Assembly: GCF_003602095.1 (NCBI RefSeq)
Contig: NZ_RAHH01000024.1
Coordinates: forward strand, 1 to 64,000
DNA: 64,000 nucleotides
DNA from: Rahnella woolbedingensis
GTDB taxonomy: Bacteria; Pseudomonadota; Gammaproteobacteria; Enterobacterales; Enterobacteriaceae
Direction: 5' to 3'
Position numbers and translations under genes: made by a program. Shown one piece after another: positions 62,193-64,000 of this stretch. How positions within the stretch are numbered: the first letter of the stretch is position 1; each line of letters begins with the position of its first letter. Below the pieces are notes generated by a model. It made no database searches. It was not told the DNA's origin and worked only from the letters and a program-made list of their open reading frames with translations.

Positions 62193-62603
62193 ATGACGAC
62201 TCAAAGTACGGGCAGCAAACGTAAACCCTACGTGCGTGAGATGAAAGCCAACTGGTGGAAAAGCTTACCGTTCTACCGTTTCTACATGCTGCGCGAAGGT
62301 ACGGCGGTGCCGGCTGTCTGGTTCAGCCTTTTGTTGCTGGCAGGGGTTTTCTCGTTACGTAACGGACCGGAAAGCTGGGCGGGTTTTGTGCATTTTCTGC
62401 AAAATCCGGTGGTCATGCTGATTAACCTGATTGCCCTGCTTGCAGCCTTACTGCATACCAAAACCTGGTTCGAACTGGCGCCAAAAGCCTCGGTCGTAAT
62501 GGTGAAAGGTAAAAAAATGGGGCCGGAGCCGATCATCGCCGGTTTCTGGGGTGTGACTATCGTCGTGACGCTGGTTGTTCTCGTCATCGCACTGTTTCTT
62601 TAA
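62193..62603 (+). CDS. frdC: Fumarate reductase membrane anchor subunit C
   Basis: FrdC (136 residues; E. coli 131) anchors FrdAB and helps form the menaquinol site. Three hydrophobic helices are visible (about 36-56, 70-90, 113-135). [20 protein letters not shown] matches E. coli closely. The start at 62193 follows GGGAGGA. Confidence 0.95.
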   Translation: MTTQSTGSKRKPYVREMKANWWKSLPFYRFYMLREGTAVPAVWFSLLLLAGVFSLRNGPESWAGFVHFLQNPVVMLINLIALLAALLHTKTWFELAPKASVVMVKGKKMGPEPIIAGFWGVTIVVTLVVLVIALFL

Positions 62604-62612
62604 GGAGGCGAC

Positions 62613-62972
62613 ATGAAAAATACTCTTCCTAAACGTTCAGATGAGCCGGTGTTCTGGGGACTGTTTGGTGCAGGCGGCATGTGGAGCGCGATTTTCGCGC
62701 CGGTGATGATTCTGCTGGTGTGCTTCCTGCTGCCGCTGGGTTTCTTCCCGGGTGATGCCCTGAGTTATCCGCGCGTGCTGGCGTTCGCGCAGAGCGGGAT
62801 CGGGCGTCTGTTCCTGTTGCTGATGATCGTGCTGCCCATCTGGTGCGGACTTCACCGGATCCATCACTCTATGCATGACCTGAAGATCCACGTTCCGGCT
62901 GCAAAATGGGTGTTCTACGGACTGGCGACGATCTTAAGTATCATCACTTTAATCGTGCTGATCCGTCTCTGA
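62613..62972 (+). CDS. frdD: Fumarate reductase membrane anchor subunit D
   Basis: FrdD (119 residues, the E. coli length) is the second anchor subunit, with three helices and the start [30 protein letters not shown] is conserved. It begins 9 bases after frdC with GGAGG upstream and ends the operon. Confidence 0.96.
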   Translation: MKNTLPKRSDEPVFWGLFGAGGMWSAIFAPVMILLVCFLLPLGFFPGDALSYPRVLAFAQSGIGRLFLLLMIVLPIWCGLHRIHHSMHDLKIHVPAAKWVFYGLATILSIITLIVLIRL

Positions 62973-62992
62973 TCCCTGAAGATCATACTTTC

Positions 62993-63016
62993 CAGCGGCC
63001 ATTTCTCTGGCCGCTG
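62993..63016 (+). terminator. frd operon terminator
   Basis: CAGCGGCCA (62993-63001) pairs with TGGCCGCTG (63008-63016), followed by ATTTCATTCTT. It occupies the place where the ampC attenuator region lies in E. coli. Confidence 0.78.
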
Positions 63017-63093
63017 ATTTCATTCTTATCTCTGTATTTCCCTTTTCCTTTTTGTTACCTAGACTTAGAGAAAATCCTAAGGAAGGAAACTTT

Positions 63094-63618
63094 ATGCGTA
63101 TCTGGTCAAAACTCGGCGTCATCGTGACAGCACTCATGTCTGTTGCCTGTAGCGTCACCCCACCGAAAGACGTCAAAGTCGTCAATAACTTCGAACTCAC
63201 CCGCTATTTGGGAACCTGGTATGAAGTCGCCAGACTGGATCATAGTTTTGAAAGCGGGCTGGAGCGTGTCACAGCCAATTACAGCCTGCGTGACGATGGC
63301 GGTGTGAAAGTCATCAACCGTGGTTTTAATCCGCAGAAGAACAAATGGCAGGAAAGCGAGGGTAAAGGTTACTTCACCGGTTCAACCGCACGTGCGGCAC
63401 TCAAGGTGTCGTTCTTTGGCCCGTTTTATGGCGGCTATAACGTGATTGAGCTGGATAAAGATTACCAGTACGCGCTGGTCTGCGGCCCGGATAAAAGCTA
63501 CTTGTGGATCCTGTCACGTACCCCGACGCTGGATGACGGCGTGAAGCAACATCTTCTGCAAACCGCGCAGCAATACGGATTCGATACCAGCAAACTGGTG
63601 TGGGTGAAACAGCCTTAA
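63094..63618 (+). CDS. blc: Outer-membrane lipoprotein Blc (bacterial lipocalin)
   Basis: Blc (174 residues; E. coli 177) is a lipocalin that binds lysophospholipids in the outer membrane. The lipobox S16-V17-A18 precedes C19. The lipocalin signature YLGTWYEVARLDHSFE follows, with later YALVCGPDKSYLWILSRTP. The start at 63094 has AAGGAAGG upstream; a longer frame at 63052 is rejected. It lies directly after frdD. Confidence 0.96.
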   Translation: MRIWSKLGVIVTALMSVACSVTPPKDVKVVNNFELTRYLGTWYEVARLDHSFESGLERVTANYSLRDDGGVKVINRGFNPQKNKWQESEGKGYFTGSTARAALKVSFFGPFYGGYNVIELDKDYQYALVCGPDKSYLWILSRTPTLDDGVKQHLLQTAQQYGFDTSKLVWVKQP

Positions 63619-63649
63619 TTTCTGTTATTTCCGGACGCCAGAAACAACA

Positions 63650-63673
63650 CTGCCTGCATCAAAGTGCAGGCAG
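63650..63673 (+). terminator. Possible blc terminator
   Basis: CTGCCTGCA (63650-63658) and TGCAGGCAG (63665-63673) form a perfect 9-bp stem followed by only ATTT. It is convergent with the entericidin gene. Confidence 0.55.
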
Positions 63674-63701
63674 ATTTCAGCTTACTTCACATCATTCGCC
63701 G

Positions 63702-63836
63702 TTATTGTGCGCTTTTCTGGATCGCTTGCCCGCCGGCGGAAACATCTTCACCCACGCCACGCGTGGTATTGCAGGCAGTTAACGCAGAAGACAGGATAAG
63801 AACAGACAAAACAGCGAGGATACTTTTCTTCAGCAT
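63702..63836 (-). CDS. ecnB: Entericidin B-type small lipoprotein
   Basis: This 44-residue lipoprotein has a signal sequence ending LTAC, so C22 should be lipidated, followed by [17 protein letters not shown]. It closely resembles E. coli EcnB (48). Entericidins form a toxin/antidote pair that promotes lysis in stationary phase. The start at 63836 ([10 protein letters not shown]) has AGGAAA upstream. The 92-residue frame starting at 63980 adds nothing conserved. Confidence 0.9.
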   Translation of the reverse strand: MLKKSILAVLSVLILSSALTACNTTRGVGEDVSAGGQAIQKSAQ

Positions 63837-63954
63837 ATAAATTTCCTTCCTATAAGAGAATGTAAAGTACGACACCTTAAGTGTAGCTAACTTTCTGGAT
63901 ATAGAAGAAAACAGGTGGGATTTTAGGACAGTTGGTAAAACGAGGCTGAAGGGA

Positions 63955-64000
63955 TCAGCCTGCTTTGGAAATAGCGCCACCCAGATGCTGGATGTCTTCA
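63955..64000 (-). CDS. ecnA: Entericidin A-type lipoprotein, C-terminal end
   Basis: Minus-strand codons from 63999 read [14 protein letters not shown] and stop at 63955-63957. This matches the end of EcnA (GEDIKHLGNSISRA in E. coli). The start lies beyond the window. Together with ecnB it keeps the E. coli ecnA-ecnB order, so efp is expected next. Confidence 0.75.
   Translation of the reverse strand, partial: EDIQHLGGAISKAG

Overview
The window is chromosomal core DNA of an enterobacterium. Nearly every protein aligns by eye along its whole length with an Escherichia coli K-12 counterpart, and gene order follows E. coli in blocks. The differences (mdh next to an sfsB remnant and argR; ppa, tamBA, msrA, ytfL, ytfK, ytfJ, cysQ, cpdB, fklB and ytfB in one run; no ampC between frdD and blc; extra chemoreceptors) suggest a member of Yersiniaceae such as Rahnella, Serratia or a close relative. 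No prophage, insertion sequence, CRISPR array or integrase is visible.

Layout. 1-300: a short stretch joining the end of rplU, the first codons of rpmA and the C-terminal part of sfsB. This looks like an inversion breakpoint or a contig-end chimera. 301-3600: mdh, argR (with ARG boxes), two tandem yhcN-type DUF1471 genes and a structured, terminator-ended stretch that is either a small RNA or a gene remnant. 3.6-8.9 kb: mpl, fbp, a chemoreceptor with a sigma-28-type promoter, ppa. 8.9-23.1 kb: ytfP, tamB-tamA (outer-membrane translocation), msrA, ytfL, ytfK, ytfJ, cysQ, cpdB, fklB, ytfB. 23.2-24.7 kb: ribosomal operon rpsF-priB-rpsR-rplI. 24.8-29.8 kb: yjfP, a Cache-type chemoreceptor, bsmA, aidB. 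29.9-35.8 kb: nsrR-rnr-rlmB, purA, yjeT. 35.8-46.6 kb: the large minus-strand cluster nnr-tsaE-amiB-mutL-miaA-hfq-hflX-hflK-hflC, with queG diverging from nnr. 47.8-48.6 kb: a DnaA-box/IHF intergenic region followed by four identical tRNA-Gly(GCC) genes. 48.9-55.2 kb: orn, rsgA, psd, mscM. 55.3-58.1 kb: an inserted purine-salvage pair (8-oxoguanine-deaminase-like amidohydrolase and NCS2 permease). 58.4-63.0 kb: epmA and frdABCD. 63.1-64 kb: blc, an entericidin B-type gene and the end of an entericidin A-type gene.

How the genes work together. Several blocks form functional units: TamA/TamB at the envelope; HflK/HflC controlling FtsH; Hfq beside tRNA and DNA-repair genes; NsrR upstream of RNase R and RlmB; FrdABCD for anaerobic fumarate respiration, preceded by an FNR-like half site at -41.5; Psd with MscM in membrane lipid and tension homeostasis.

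The most interesting non-coding signals are: (1) a datA-like arrangement between queG and the glycine tRNAs (two perfect DnaA boxes flanking a perfect IHF consensus), (2) a perfect 135-bp tRNA-Gly tandem array, (3) two copies of a ~109-bp dispersed imperfect palindrome lying just after the exoribonuclease genes orn and rnr, (4) the structured region at 3442-3601, and (5) the rplU-rpmA-sfsB junction. No wholly new multi-gene system was seen. Family assignments rest on remembered sequences and motifs, since no database search was possible.
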